DNA from: DATLED01 sp035525495
GTDB lineage: Bacteria; Actinomycetota; Acidimicrobiia; Acidimicrobiales; CADCTF01
NCBI GenBank assembly: GCA_035525495.1
Contig: DATLED010000024.1
Span: forward strand, 24,365 to 88,364
DNA length: 64,000 nucleotides
Direction: 5' to 3'
Shown here piece by piece: positions 1 to 7,527 of this stretch; the first letter of the stretch is position 1; every line of letters starts with the position of its first letter. The translations under genes were made by a program, and so were the position numbers. The notes below the pieces were generated by a model. The model ran no database searches. It had not been told where the DNA came from and saw nothing but the letters and a program-made list of their open reading frames with translations.

Positions 1-540
1 GCGGTCGCCGCCGTCGCCGTCCTCATCTCGTTGTCTGCGGTCGCCGCCGTCTTCATCGGCAAGGGCAGCGGTGCCGGGTCCGGTACCGGCGACGCGAAGG
101 TGTCGGGAGTGTCGAGCCGCGCCGTCGTCCCGTTCACCCTCCCGGAGCTACGCGAAGACCGCGGGTCGGTGTCCCTGGTGGCGACGCCGGACCGCCCGAC
201 GGTCGTGAACTTCTTCGCGTGGTGGTGCGAGCCGTGCCAACGCGAGCTGCCGGCGCTGCGCGACGCCGCGGCCGCCCACCCGGAGATCGCCTTCCTCGGC
301 GTCGACCACAAGGACTCGCGCGACGATGCCGTCGAGCTCCTCGACACGATCGGCATCACCTACCCTGCGGGCTACGACCCCAAGGGCACGATCGGCGCCA
401 AGTACGCCCTGCGGGGCCTGCCGGCGACCGTGTTCATCGGGACCGACGGCCGCGTCGTCGACTTCCACCAGGGCGAGCTGAGCGTCGCCGAGCTGCGCGA
501 GCGGCTCGACCGGCTGACTTTGCGCAACCCCAAGTCATGA
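1..540 (+). CDS. TlpA/ResA-like membrane-anchored thioredoxin-fold protein (5' end outside window)
   Basis: The reading frame is open from the first base, so the start lies upstream. The first 20 visible residues form a hydrophobic membrane segment, followed by a Gly/Ser-rich linker and a thioredoxin fold of about 135 residues. The redox motif is WWCEPCQ (Cys codons at 226 and 235), and a cis-Pro lies in the LPATVF stretch. TlpA/ResA proteins are periplasmic or extracytoplasmic thiol-disulfide reductants that prepare haem-binding or CuA cysteines. Its place just upstream of the oxidase subunit II gene, which has both a CuA site and a c-type haem, fits that role. A SCO-type copper chaperone is less likely because the CxxxC-plus-His pattern is absent. 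Confidence 0.8.
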   Translation, partial: AVAAVAVLISLSAVAAVFIGKGSGAGSGTGDAKVSGVSSRAVVPFTLPELREDRGSVSLVATPDRPTVVNFFAWWCEPCQRELPALRDAAAAHPEIAFLGVDHKDSRDDAVELLDTIGITYPAGYDPKGTIGAKYALRGLPATVFIGTDGRVVDFHQGELSVAELRERLDRLTLRNPKS

Positions 541-599
541 GAGAGTCTGCAGTCGCCGTCCCGGCCGCAGACCCGGACCCCCGAAGTGAGGTCGAGTGA
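537..599 (+). CDS. possible 20-residue coupling ORF between the redoxin and ctaC
   Basis: A 20-codon frame starts at an ATG that overlaps the redoxin stop (ATGA) and ends at a TGA that overlaps the GTG start of ctaC (GTGA). Translating ribosomes could therefore pass from one gene to the next without leaving the 56-nt gap untranslated. The peptide is acidic, has no recognisable motif and may have no function of its own. Overlap at both ends is what singles it out; chance is possible. Confidence 0.3.
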   Translation: MRESAVAVPAADPDPRSEVE

Positions 600-1804
600 G
601 TCCCCGTAGCACCGTTCGTTCCCCCAGGCTCCGCCTCCTCGTCGGCCTCGTCGGCCTCGCCCTCGTGGCGTCGGCGTGCGGACGGGGCCGCCTGCCCCAG
701 GACGTGCTGTCGAACCTCGACGGCCAACCGGCGCGCGACGTCGATCGGTTGTGGGACATCGTCTTCCCGATCGCCACGGTCATCTTCTTCCTGGTCCAGG
801 GACTCGTCCTCCTCGTCGTCCTGAAGTTCCGCTCCCGCGGCGACGACGACGCCCCGGTCCAGGTGCACGGCAACGCCAAGATGGAGCTCGGCTGGACGAT
901 CGCTCCGGCGCTCATCCTGGCCGTCATCGGCGTGTTCACCGTCGTCACCGTCCTCGACATCAACCAGCGGGCCGACGCCTCCGAGGTCCTGTCGATCAAC
1001 GTGACGGGCCACCAGTGGTGGTGGGAGTACGAGTACCCCCAGCAGCAGGGGATCGACGACGCCTTCCTCACCGCCAACGAGCTCGTCATCCCCACCGGCC
1101 GCACGGTGCAGCTCCGGCTGACCTCCGCCGACGTGATCCACAGCTTCTGGCCGCCCAAGCTCGCCGGCAAGGTCGACACCGTCCCTGGTCGCACCAACTA
1201 CATGAAGGTCGAGGCCGACACGCCGGGCGACTACTCCGGGCAGTGCGCCGAGTTCTGCGGGCTCTCCCACGCCAACATGCGCCTCCGCGTGATCGCCCTC
1301 GACCCGGACGAGTTCGACGAGTGGGCCGCCAACCAGCAGGAGGACGCGGCGACCGCACCGACCACTACGACGACGTCGTCGCCGGCGACGACCACGACGA
1401 CGGCGGCCACGACGACGGAGACGCCGACACCGGGGACGGCGGGCGCCACGACCTCGACCACCGAGGCGCCGTCCGAAGAGAAGACGCCCGTCGGCGAGGA
1501 CCCCGAGCTCGACCAGGCCATCGGCGCATCGCTGTTCGTGTCGAAGGGTTGCAGCGGGTGCCACACGATCAAGGGCCTCGAGGGCGCCAACGGCAGGGTC
1601 GGACCGAACCTCACGCACCTCCACAGCCGGTCCCGGTTCGCCGGAGCCACCTTCGAGCTCAACGATCGCAACCTGCGCCGCTGGCTCCGTGACCCACCGA
1701 AGATGAAGCCGATGGATCCGGCGAACGGGCAGGGCATGCCCAACCTCGGCCTGTCCGAGGACGAGATCTCGCAGCTCATCGCCTACCTGGAGACGCTCAA
1801 GTAA
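596..1804 (+). CDS. ctaC: cytochrome c oxidase subunit II fused to a cytochrome c domain (caa3 type)
   Basis: This 402-residue lipoprotein precursor has a lipobox ending in VASAC (Cys28), then two membrane helices (about residues 58-80 and 100-122). The CuA domain follows, with Cys217, Cys221, His225 and Met228 in the motif CAEFCGLSHANM. A Thr/Pro-rich linker at about residues 252-298 leads to a C-terminal cytochrome c domain with haem motif Cys319-x2-Cys322-His323 and a likely Met ligand near NGQGMPN. It takes electrons from a cytochrome donor and passes them via haem c and CuA to subunit I. The GTG start overlaps the short upstream frame, and the stop overlaps ctaD by one base. Confidence 0.95.
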   Translation: MSPRSTVRSPRLRLLVGLVGLALVASACGRGRLPQDVLSNLDGQPARDVDRLWDIVFPIATVIFFLVQGLVLLVVLKFRSRGDDDAPVQVHGNAKMELGWTIAPALILAVIGVFTVVTVLDINQRADASEVLSINVTGHQWWWEYEYPQQQGIDDAFLTANELVIPTGRTVQLRLTSADVIHSFWPPKLAGKVDTVPGRTNYMKVEADTPGDYSGQCAEFCGLSHANMRLRVIALDPDEFDEWAANQQEDAATAPTTTTTSSPATTTTTAATTTETPTPGTAGATTSTTEAPSEEKTPVGEDPELDQAIGASLFVSKGCSGCHTIKGLEGANGRVGPNLTHLHSRSRFAGATFELNDRNLRRWLRDPPKMKPMDPANGQGMPNLGLSEDEISQLIAYLETLK

Positions 1805-3900
1805 TGGCTACCGTCCTCGACCGGCCCTCCTCCGAAGGGGCCGACCCGACCCCGTCGACCGGCTCCGTCAAAGGCAGAGCGTCGGTCGCGCTGCTCAAGC
1901 GCCCGCAGGCGATGCACGGGTTCTGGAGCTGGATCACCACCGTCGACCACAAGCGCATCGGAATCCTCTACGGCGTCTCCGCGATGGCGTTCTTCCTCCT
2001 GGGGGGCGTCGAGGCGCTGCTGATCCGCATGCAGCTCGCGCAGCCGAACGGTCAGGTGCTCTCCGCCGACGCCTACAACCAGGTGTTCACGATGCACGGC
2101 ACGACGATGATCTTCCTGGTCGTCATGCCGCTGTCGGCGGCGTTCTTCAACTACCTCGCCCCGATCATGGTGGGCGCTCGCGACGTCGCCTTCCCGCGAC
2201 TGAACGCCCTCAGCTACTGGATCTTCCTGATGGGCGCGCTGTTCCTCTACTCGAGCTTCCTGCTCGGCGGTGCCCCGAACGGAGGGTGGTTCGGCTACGC
2301 CCCGAACACGTCGATCACGTTCTCGCCGGGCCACAACATCGACTACTGGGTCTTCGGTCTGCAGATCCTCGGCATCGCCTCCACCGTCGGTGCCGTGAAC
2401 CTCATCACCACGATCCTCAACCTGCGGGCGCCGGGCATGACGCTCATGCGGATGCCGGTGTTCGTGTGGATGACGCTCGTCGCCAACTTCCTGCTGCTCT
2501 TCGCCATGCCGGTCATCACGGTGGCGCTGTTCCTGTTGATGTTCGACCGCCAGTTCGGAGCGAACTTCTTCAACCCGGCCGCCGGCGGCGATCCCGTGCT
2601 CTGGCAGCACCTCTTCTGGCTGTTCGGCCATCCCGAGGTGTACATCCTCATCCTCCCGGCCATGGGCATCGTCTCGGAGATCCTCCCGACGTTCGCCCGC
2701 AAGCCCCTGTTCGGCTACCCGGTCATCGTGTTCTCGGGCATCGCCATCGGCTTCATGGGCTGGGGTGTGTGGGCCCACCACATGTTCGCCGTCGGCCTCG
2801 GCCCCGTCGCGGTCTCCGCCTTCTCCGTCGCGACGATGTTCATCGCCGTGCCGACCGGCGTGAAGATCTTCAACTGGCTGGCCACCCTGTGGGGCGGTTC
2901 GTTGCGCCTCAAGGTGCCGATGCTGTTCGCCATCGGGTTCATCGCCATGTTCACGATCGGCGGCCTGTCCGGCGTAACGCACTCGATCTCGCCACACGAC
3001 CGCCAGCAGACCGACACCTATTACATCGTGGCCCACTTCCACTACGTGATCTTCGGCGGCTCGATGTTCGGCCTCATGGGTGGCCTCTACTACTGGTGGC
3101 CCAAGTTGTTCGGCTACCAGCTGAGCGAGAAGATCGGCAAGGTCCACTTCTGGACCTGGCTCATCGGCTTCAACCTCGCGTTCGCCCCGATGCACTGGCT
3201 CGGCCTGCAGGGGATGCCTCGCCGCATCTACACCTATGACGACGACCTCGGGCTCAACCTCCCGAACTTCGTCTCGACGATCGGCGCGTTCATCATCGCC
3301 ATCTCCACGGCCATCTTCCTTTTCAACGTTGCCCGCAGTGCCAAGGTCCGCGAGGGCGACGGGATCGCCGATCCGTGGGACGCCCGGACGCTCGAGTGGA
3401 CGATCCCGTCGCCGACGCCCGTCTACAACTTCGCCGTCACCCCGACCGTGCACGTCGTCGACGACTTCTGGCACCGCAAGTACACCGAGGACGACGAGGG
3501 GCGCCTCGTGCGGATCCCCCGCACCGAGGACGAGCTGGCGGCCGAGCGCAAGGCCGAGGACGAGGCCCACGCCAACGCCGGCAGCATCCACCTGCCGTCG
3601 CCGTCGTTCTATCCGCTGATCGTCTCGATGGGGCTGCCGATCATCGCCTACGGGATGATCTACAAGGTCTACCTGGTGTCCGTCGTCGGTGCGCTCATCA
3701 TGCTGACCGGCCTGTACGCCTGGACGCTCGAGCCCTCGGCCGAGCCCGACGCGCACGGTGGCGGCCACGGCGATGACGACGTGGAGGCCGAGCTCGAGCG
3801 GGAGGACACGGCGCTCGTCGCCGCCGGCGCCTCCGCGGCGCTGGCGCCGGGCGCTCCGGAAGGGGCCACGGCCGTCACCGACGAGAGCACGGAGGGCTGA
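1804..3900 (+). CDS. ctaD: cytochrome c oxidase subunit I with C-terminal extension
   Basis: Subunit I of the terminal oxidase, 698 residues, starting in TAATG overlap with ctaC. Haem and copper ligands are visible: His98 (haem a), His276 in HPEVY with Glu278 and Tyr280, the His325-His326 pair (CuB), and His411/His413 in VAHFHYV (haems a3 and a). The D-channel stretch ARDVAFPR and the K-channel stretch VPTGVKIFNW are present, so this is an A1-type proton-pumping oxidase. After the usual 12 helices there is an extra region from about residue 600 with two more hydrophobic segments and a His/Asp/Glu-rich tail. Such extensions occur in actinobacterial and caa3 enzymes. Confidence 0.97.
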   Translation: MATVLDRPSSEGADPTPSTGSVKGRASVALLKRPQAMHGFWSWITTVDHKRIGILYGVSAMAFFLLGGVEALLIRMQLAQPNGQVLSADAYNQVFTMHGTTMIFLVVMPLSAAFFNYLAPIMVGARDVAFPRLNALSYWIFLMGALFLYSSFLLGGAPNGGWFGYAPNTSITFSPGHNIDYWVFGLQILGIASTVGAVNLITTILNLRAPGMTLMRMPVFVWMTLVANFLLLFAMPVITVALFLLMFDRQFGANFFNPAAGGDPVLWQHLFWLFGHPEVYILILPAMGIVSEILPTFARKPLFGYPVIVFSGIAIGFMGWGVWAHHMFAVGLGPVAVSAFSVATMFIAVPTGVKIFNWLATLWGGSLRLKVPMLFAIGFIAMFTIGGLSGVTHSISPHDRQQTDTYYIVAHFHYVIFGGSMFGLMGGLYYWWPKLFGYQLSEKIGKVHFWTWLIGFNLAFAPMHWLGLQGMPRRIYTYDDDLGLNLPNFVSTIGAFIIAISTAIFLFNVARSAKVREGDGIADPWDARTLEWTIPSPTPVYNFAVTPTVHVVDDFWHRKYTEDDEGRLVRIPRTEDELAAERKAEDEAHANAGSIHLPSPSFYPLIVSMGLPIIAYGMIYKVYLVSVVGALIMLTGLYAWTLEPSAEPDAHGGGHGDDDVEAELEREDTALVAAGASAALAPGAPEGATAVTDESTEG

Positions 3901-3905
3901 GAAGG

Positions 3906-4541
3906 ATGGCGACCACCGTCACCCCCGCCGACCACGCCGAGGCGGCGCACGGCGTGGCCGCCGGCCACGCCGATGCCCATGTCACCAACACGGGCCTCTC
4001 CAACGAGAAGCTCGCGATGTGGGCGTTCCTCGGTTCGGAGTGCCTGCTGTTCGGCGCGCTGATCTCGACGTACCTGCTCTACAAGGGGCGCAGCGTGAGC
4101 GGGCCGATGCCGCAGGACGTCTACGACATCCCGTTCACGTCGGCGTCGTCGTTCATGCTGCTGATGAGCTCGCTGACGATGGTGTTGGCGTTGGCTGCCA
4201 TCCAGCGCGGCGACGTGCGCCGGCTCCGGATCTGGCTGCTCGCAACGGCCGCCCTCGGCAGCTTGTTCATCACCGGTCAGGTCTACGAGTTCACGAGCTT
4301 CTACCGCGAGGGCCTGTCGCTCTCGACGAATCTCTTCGGTTCGAGCTTCTTCGTGATGACCGGCTTCCACGGTGTCCACGTCACCCTCGGCATCCTGATG
4401 CTGCTCTCGCTCTACGCCATCTCGATGCGGGGTGGACTCGGGCAGGAGAAGGCGGAGGTCGTGGAACTCACCGGCCTGTACTGGCACTTCGTCGACATCG
4501 TCTGGATCGTGATCTTCACGGTCGTCTACCTGATCCCGTAG
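3906..4541 (+). CDS. ctaE: cytochrome c oxidase subunit III
   Basis: Subunit III, 211 residues, with a His-rich N-terminal tail and five membrane helices. This is the short form that lacks the first two helices of the seven-helix mitochondrial type. Family features seen are MWAFLGSECLLFG, FFVMTGFHGVHVTLG and YWHFVDIVWIVIF near the C terminus. It stabilises subunit I and its proton uptake. It starts 5 nt after the ctaD stop, with a GAAGG ribosome-binding site overlapping that stop. Confidence 0.95.
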   Translation: MATTVTPADHAEAAHGVAAGHADAHVTNTGLSNEKLAMWAFLGSECLLFGALISTYLLYKGRSVSGPMPQDVYDIPFTSASSFMLLMSSLTMVLALAAIQRGDVRRLRIWLLATAALGSLFITGQVYEFTSFYREGLSLSTNLFGSSFFVMTGFHGVHVTLGILMLLSLYAISMRGGLGQEKAEVVELTGLYWHFVDIVWIVIFTVVYLIP

Positions 4542-4552
4542 GGGCGCTACCG

Positions 4553-4927
4553 ATGGCTACCAACACCGACGTCGACGAGCATCCCGCCGAGGGCATCGTC
4601 GAGCACAACGACCATCCGAGCGAGGGCCAGTACTGGAAGATCTTCTTCCTCCTCTTCGCCATCACCGCGGTGGAGGTGCTGCTCTATTACAAGAGCATCC
4701 CGGGCGTGAACCTGAACAACGGAGTACTGCTGCTGTTGGCGGCGGCCAAATTCACGGTCGTCGTCGGCTACTTCATGCACCTCAAGTTCGACAACCGGAT
4801 TCTCCGCAAGCTTTTCGTCGGCGGACTCGTGCTCGCCGCCATCGTCTACGCCATCTACCTGTTGACGATGGGCGTGTTCATCGAGCAGCCCGCCCAGCGG
4901 CAGCACGCACCCACCAACCAGAGCTAG
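4553..4927 (+). CDS. ctaF: cytochrome c oxidase subunit IV family protein
   Basis: A 124-residue membrane protein with three helices, about residues 27-46, 57-76 and 88-108. The N terminus is acidic and the second helix ends in YFMHLKFDNR, typical of the prokaryotic COX4 family. It is the small fourth subunit of caa3/aa3 oxidases and aids assembly. The ATG at 4553 is chosen because it lies 11 nt after the ctaE stop and gives the right N terminus; longer versions would run through ctaE in another frame. Confidence 0.9.
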   Translation: MATNTDVDEHPAEGIVEHNDHPSEGQYWKIFFLLFAITAVEVLLYYKSIPGVNLNNGVLLLLAAAKFTVVVGYFMHLKFDNRILRKLFVGGLVLAAIVYAIYLLTMGVFIEQPAQRQHAPTNQS

Positions 4928-4941
4928 CGGCGGGGCTCGGC

Positions 4942-5808
4942 GTGCGCAGCGGTGACCCGTGGGCGTTCCACCTCCATGTGGACGTCTTCCTCGTCATGTC
5001 GGTGCTCGTCGTCGCCTACATCGAGGGGATCCGACGGCTCGGGCCGAGGCACGCGCCGGCGGGGCGCCCGCACGCGACGGCGAAGCAACGAGTCCGGTTC
5101 GGGCTCGGCGTCGCCCTGATCCTCGTCCCTGCCACCTGGCCGCTGCACGACATCGCCGAGGACTACCTGTTCTCGGTGCACATGGTGCAACACACCGTGC
5201 TGAGCCTCATCGCCGTGCCGCTGATGCTGATCGGCACGCCCTCGTGGTTGCTCAGCCGCGTCGTGCGTCCTCTTCAGCCGGTCGTGCGCCGGGCGACCCG
5301 TCCGTTGGTGGCGACGCTGCTCTTCAATGGTGTCGTCGCCGTCAGCCATGCCGCCGGGTACGTCAACTACACGTCATCGCACGAGCTCGCGCACTTCGCC
5401 GCCCACACCCTGTTGTTCGCGGTGTCGGCGCTGATGTGGTTGCCGGTGTGCCACCAGCTGCCCGAGCTGCGGCCGATGTCGCCACCGCTGAGGATGGTCT
5501 ACCTGTTCGGCCAGTCGCTGCTGCCGAACGTGCCCGCGATCTTCCTGGCCTTCGCCGACAACCCCATCTACCGCTGGTACGCCACGGCGCCGCGCATCAG
5601 CGGGCTGTCCGCGGTCGAGGACCAGCAGCTCGCCGGCGCCATCATGAAGGTCGGCGGGACGACGTTGATCTGGGGCGTCATCGTCGTCATGTTCTTCCGC
5701 TGGTACCGGGCGACCGAGCTCGACGGTGGGCCGGACCAGCTTCGTTGGGAAGACGTCGAGCGCGAGCTCGCTCGCACGCCCGCGCCGCCCGAGCCCCGCA
5801 TGGGCTGA
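4942..5808 (+). CDS. ctaG: CtaG-type cytochrome c oxidase assembly protein
   Basis: A polytopic membrane protein of 288 residues with about seven helices. It carries the His-containing segments HMVQHTVLSLIAVPL and HELAHFAAHTLLFA seen in the caa3-oxidase assembly family (CtaG of the Bacillus type, distinct from the Cox11-like CtaG). It is thought to act in copper-centre or subunit assembly. It closes the oxidase operon, with a GTG start 14 nt after ctaF. The next gene is convergent. Confidence 0.9.
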   Translation: MRSGDPWAFHLHVDVFLVMSVLVVAYIEGIRRLGPRHAPAGRPHATAKQRVRFGLGVALILVPATWPLHDIAEDYLFSVHMVQHTVLSLIAVPLMLIGTPSWLLSRVVRPLQPVVRRATRPLVATLLFNGVVAVSHAAGYVNYTSSHELAHFAAHTLLFAVSALMWLPVCHQLPELRPMSPPLRMVYLFGQSLLPNVPAIFLAFADNPIYRWYATAPRISGLSAVEDQQLAGAIMKVGGTTLIWGVIVVMFFRWYRATELDGGPDQLRWEDVERELARTPAPPEPRMG

Positions 5809-5816
5809 CCTCGTCG

Positions 5817-6539
5817 CTACTCCCAGCGGAAGCGGGCGGCGGCGACTGCGGGCGACACGACCGACCACGCGACGAGGACGATCCACGCCCTCCCTGGCAC
5901 GTGGTGGCCGGCGAGGCTGGCGTGCAGCGCGTCGGCCAGTGCGCCCGACGGCAACGCCCGGGCGACCGCCGCGATGCCGGCTGGAAGCTGGCCCAGCGGG
6001 ATGAGCATCCCGGAGAGCAGCAAGAGCACGAGATAGAGCCCGTTGGCAGCGGCGAGGGTCGTGAGCGCCGGGAGCGTGCCCGCCATGAGCATGCCGAGGC
6101 CGGCGAAGGCGATCGTGGCGATCAGCATCGCCAGCGCTGCCAGCGCCACCTGCGGCCCCTTCAACCGGTAGCCCAACAGCAGCGCCTCGACGAGCAGCAC
6201 CACGAGCTGCACGACCTCGACGGCGAGGATGCCGACGATCTTGGCGGCCAACAGGCGCGGTCGCCCGAGGGGCGTCGTCCCCAGCCGCTTGAGGACCCCG
6301 TACTGCCGCTCGAACCCGGTGGCGATGGCCGTCGACACCATCGCCGTCGACATCACCGCCAAGGCGAGGATCCCCGGGAACAGGAACGTCACGGGATCGC
6401 TCTCGCCGACGGGCAGCACGTCGACCACCGAGAAGAACCCGAGCAGCAGCACGGGGATCCCGATGGCCAACAGCACCGACTCCCCCCGCCGCAACGTCAT
6501 CCGCAGCTCCGCGCGCGACTGCGCTACCAGCGCCCTCAC
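5817..6539 (-). CDS. ABC-2 type transporter permease
   Basis: A 240-residue permease with six hydrophobic segments. It has a short cytoplasmic N terminus (RALVAQSRAELRM) and the GFERQYGVLKRLGTTPLGR region after the second helix that is typical of DrrB/NodJ-like ABC-2 exporters. The GTG start at 6539 overlaps the stop of the ATPase gene (GTGA), so the two are translationally coupled. The substrate is unknown. The location next to the oxidase operon could mean a role in haem or cytochrome assembly, but multidrug-type exporters look the same. Confidence 0.85.
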   Translation of the reverse strand: MRALVAQSRAELRMTLRRGESVLLAIGIPVLLLGFFSVVDVLPVGESDPVTFLFPGILALAVMSTAMVSTAIATGFERQYGVLKRLGTTPLGRPRLLAAKIVGILAVEVVQLVVLLVEALLLGYRLKGPQVALAALAMLIATIAFAGLGMLMAGTLPALTTLAAANGLYLVLLLLSGMLIPLGQLPAGIAAVARALPSGALADALHASLAGHHVPGRAWIVLVAWSVVSPAVAAARFRWE

Positions 6540-7504
6540 CGTTTCGTGGTCCCTTTCGGTCGCCGCCGGCCGGTCGGTGGTCCCTTTTGGTCGCCAGAAG
6601 GGACCGTCGTGAGCCGGAGGAAGACGTCCTCGAGGGACTGGCGGCCGGCGCGCAGGTCGGTGAGGGGGAGGTCGTGCTCCGCCAGCCAGGCCGTGATCGC
6701 GGCGACCGTCGCCGGCGATGGCGGGGCCTCGACGACGTAGTCGCCGGGACGGTCCTCGCGCACCGCGACGCCGTCCAGGTGGGCACCGAGGGACGACACA
6801 TCGAGGGCTGGAGGGGCGCCGAAGCGGATCTCGTCGCGTGCCCCGCCGGACGACCGGAGCTCGGCTGGCGTGCCGTCGGCGACGACGCGTCCGTGATCGA
6901 TGATGACGACGCGGTCGGCCAACCGCTCCGCCTCCTCGAGCTCGTGCGTCGTCAGCAGCACGCACACGCCGGCGTCGCGCAGGGAGGCGATCACATCGCG
7001 GATCACGAGCCGTCCCTGGGGGTCGATGCCCGAGGTCGGCTCGTCGAGGAACGTCACCTCCGGGCGCCCGACCAGGGCCAGCGCCAACGACACCCGCTGC
7101 TGCTCACCGCCCGACAGCCGCCGCCATGCCGTCCCCGCGACGTCCCGCAAGCCCACGCGGTCGAGGAGCTGGTCGACGGGTTCAGGGTCGTCGTAGTACG
7201 AGGCGAACAACGACAGTGCCTCGCGCGCCGTCATACCCGGGTACACCCCCCCCGACTGCAGCATCACGCCGATCCTGGGCACCAACGAGGTCGCGTCGGC
7301 GGACGGATCGAGCCCGAGCACCCGGACGGATCCCGACGCCGGTCGGCGGTACCCCTCGAGCGTCTCGACCGTCGACGTCTTGCCGGCACCGTTCGGCCCG
7401 AGCAACGCCACGACGGATCCGGCCTCGGCCGAGAAGGTCACGCCGTCGACGGCCGTGAGCTGGCCGTAGCGCACGACGAGATCCGAAACCTCGAGGGCAG
7501 GCAT
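6536..7504 (-). CDS. ABC transporter ATP-binding protein (DrrA-like exporter)
   Basis: The ATPase of the exporter, 322 residues from the ATG at 7504. It has Walker A GPNGAGKT, signature LSGGEQQR and Walker B VTFLDEPTSG, followed by the C-terminal domain usual in DrrA-type ATPases. A GTG three codons upstream is also possible, but a TAGCGT box at 7517-7512 lies 7 nt before the ATG, which fits a leaderless start there. The last 20 or so residues (QKGPPTGRRRPKGTTKR) are encoded by a small direct-repeat element, so the natural C terminus may have been altered. Confidence 0.88.
   Translation of the reverse strand: MPALEVSDLVVRYGQLTAVDGVTFSAEAGSVVALLGPNGAGKTSTVETLEGYRRPASGSVRVLGLDPSADATSLVPRIGVMLQSGGVYPGMTAREALSLFASYYDDPEPVDQLLDRVGLRDVAGTAWRRLSGGEQQRVSLALALVGRPEVTFLDEPTSGIDPQGRLVIRDVIASLRDAGVCVLLTTHELEEAERLADRVVIIDHGRVVADGTPAELRSSGGARDEIRFGAPPALDVSSLGAHLDGVAVREDRPGDYVVEAPPSPATVAAITAWLAEHDLPLTDLRAGRQSLEDVFLRLTTVPSGDQKGPPTGRRRPKGTTKR
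6546..6605. repeat. tandem short repeat in the 3' end of the ABC ATPase gene
   Basis: The 19-mer GTGGTCCCTTTCGGTCGCC (6546-6564) recurs at 6577-6595 with one mismatch. The second copy is followed by an inverted half, giving GGTCCCTT...AAGGGACC as a hairpin arm pair ending near 6605. It is translated into the basic tail of the ATPase. Confidence 0.7.
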
Positions 7505-7511
7505 CGGGGGC

Positions 7512-7521
7512 ACGCTACTTT
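7512..7521. promoter_or_regulatory. overlapping divergent -10 boxes, ABC ATPase and serS
   Basis: On the plus strand TACTTT (7516-7521) lies 6 nt before the serS ATG. On the minus strand TAGCGT (7517-7512) lies 7 nt before the ATPase ATG. The two boxes share the central TA. Both spacings fit transcription starting at the start codon (leaderless mRNA). Confidence 0.6.
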
Positions 7522-7527
7522 CAGACG

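Noticed and set aside
1352..1490. Thr-codon-rich stretch in ctaC as a microsatellite or recombination site
   Set aside because: It encodes the Thr/Pro linker between the CuA and cytochrome c domains; codons vary too much for a simple tandem repeat.
1783..3768. Long open frame antisense to ctaD (about 660 codons)
   Set aside because: It is the shadow of a GC-rich gene: the translation is a low-complexity mix of Arg, Glu, Asp, His and Gly, while the plus frame is unmistakable cytochrome oxidase subunit I.
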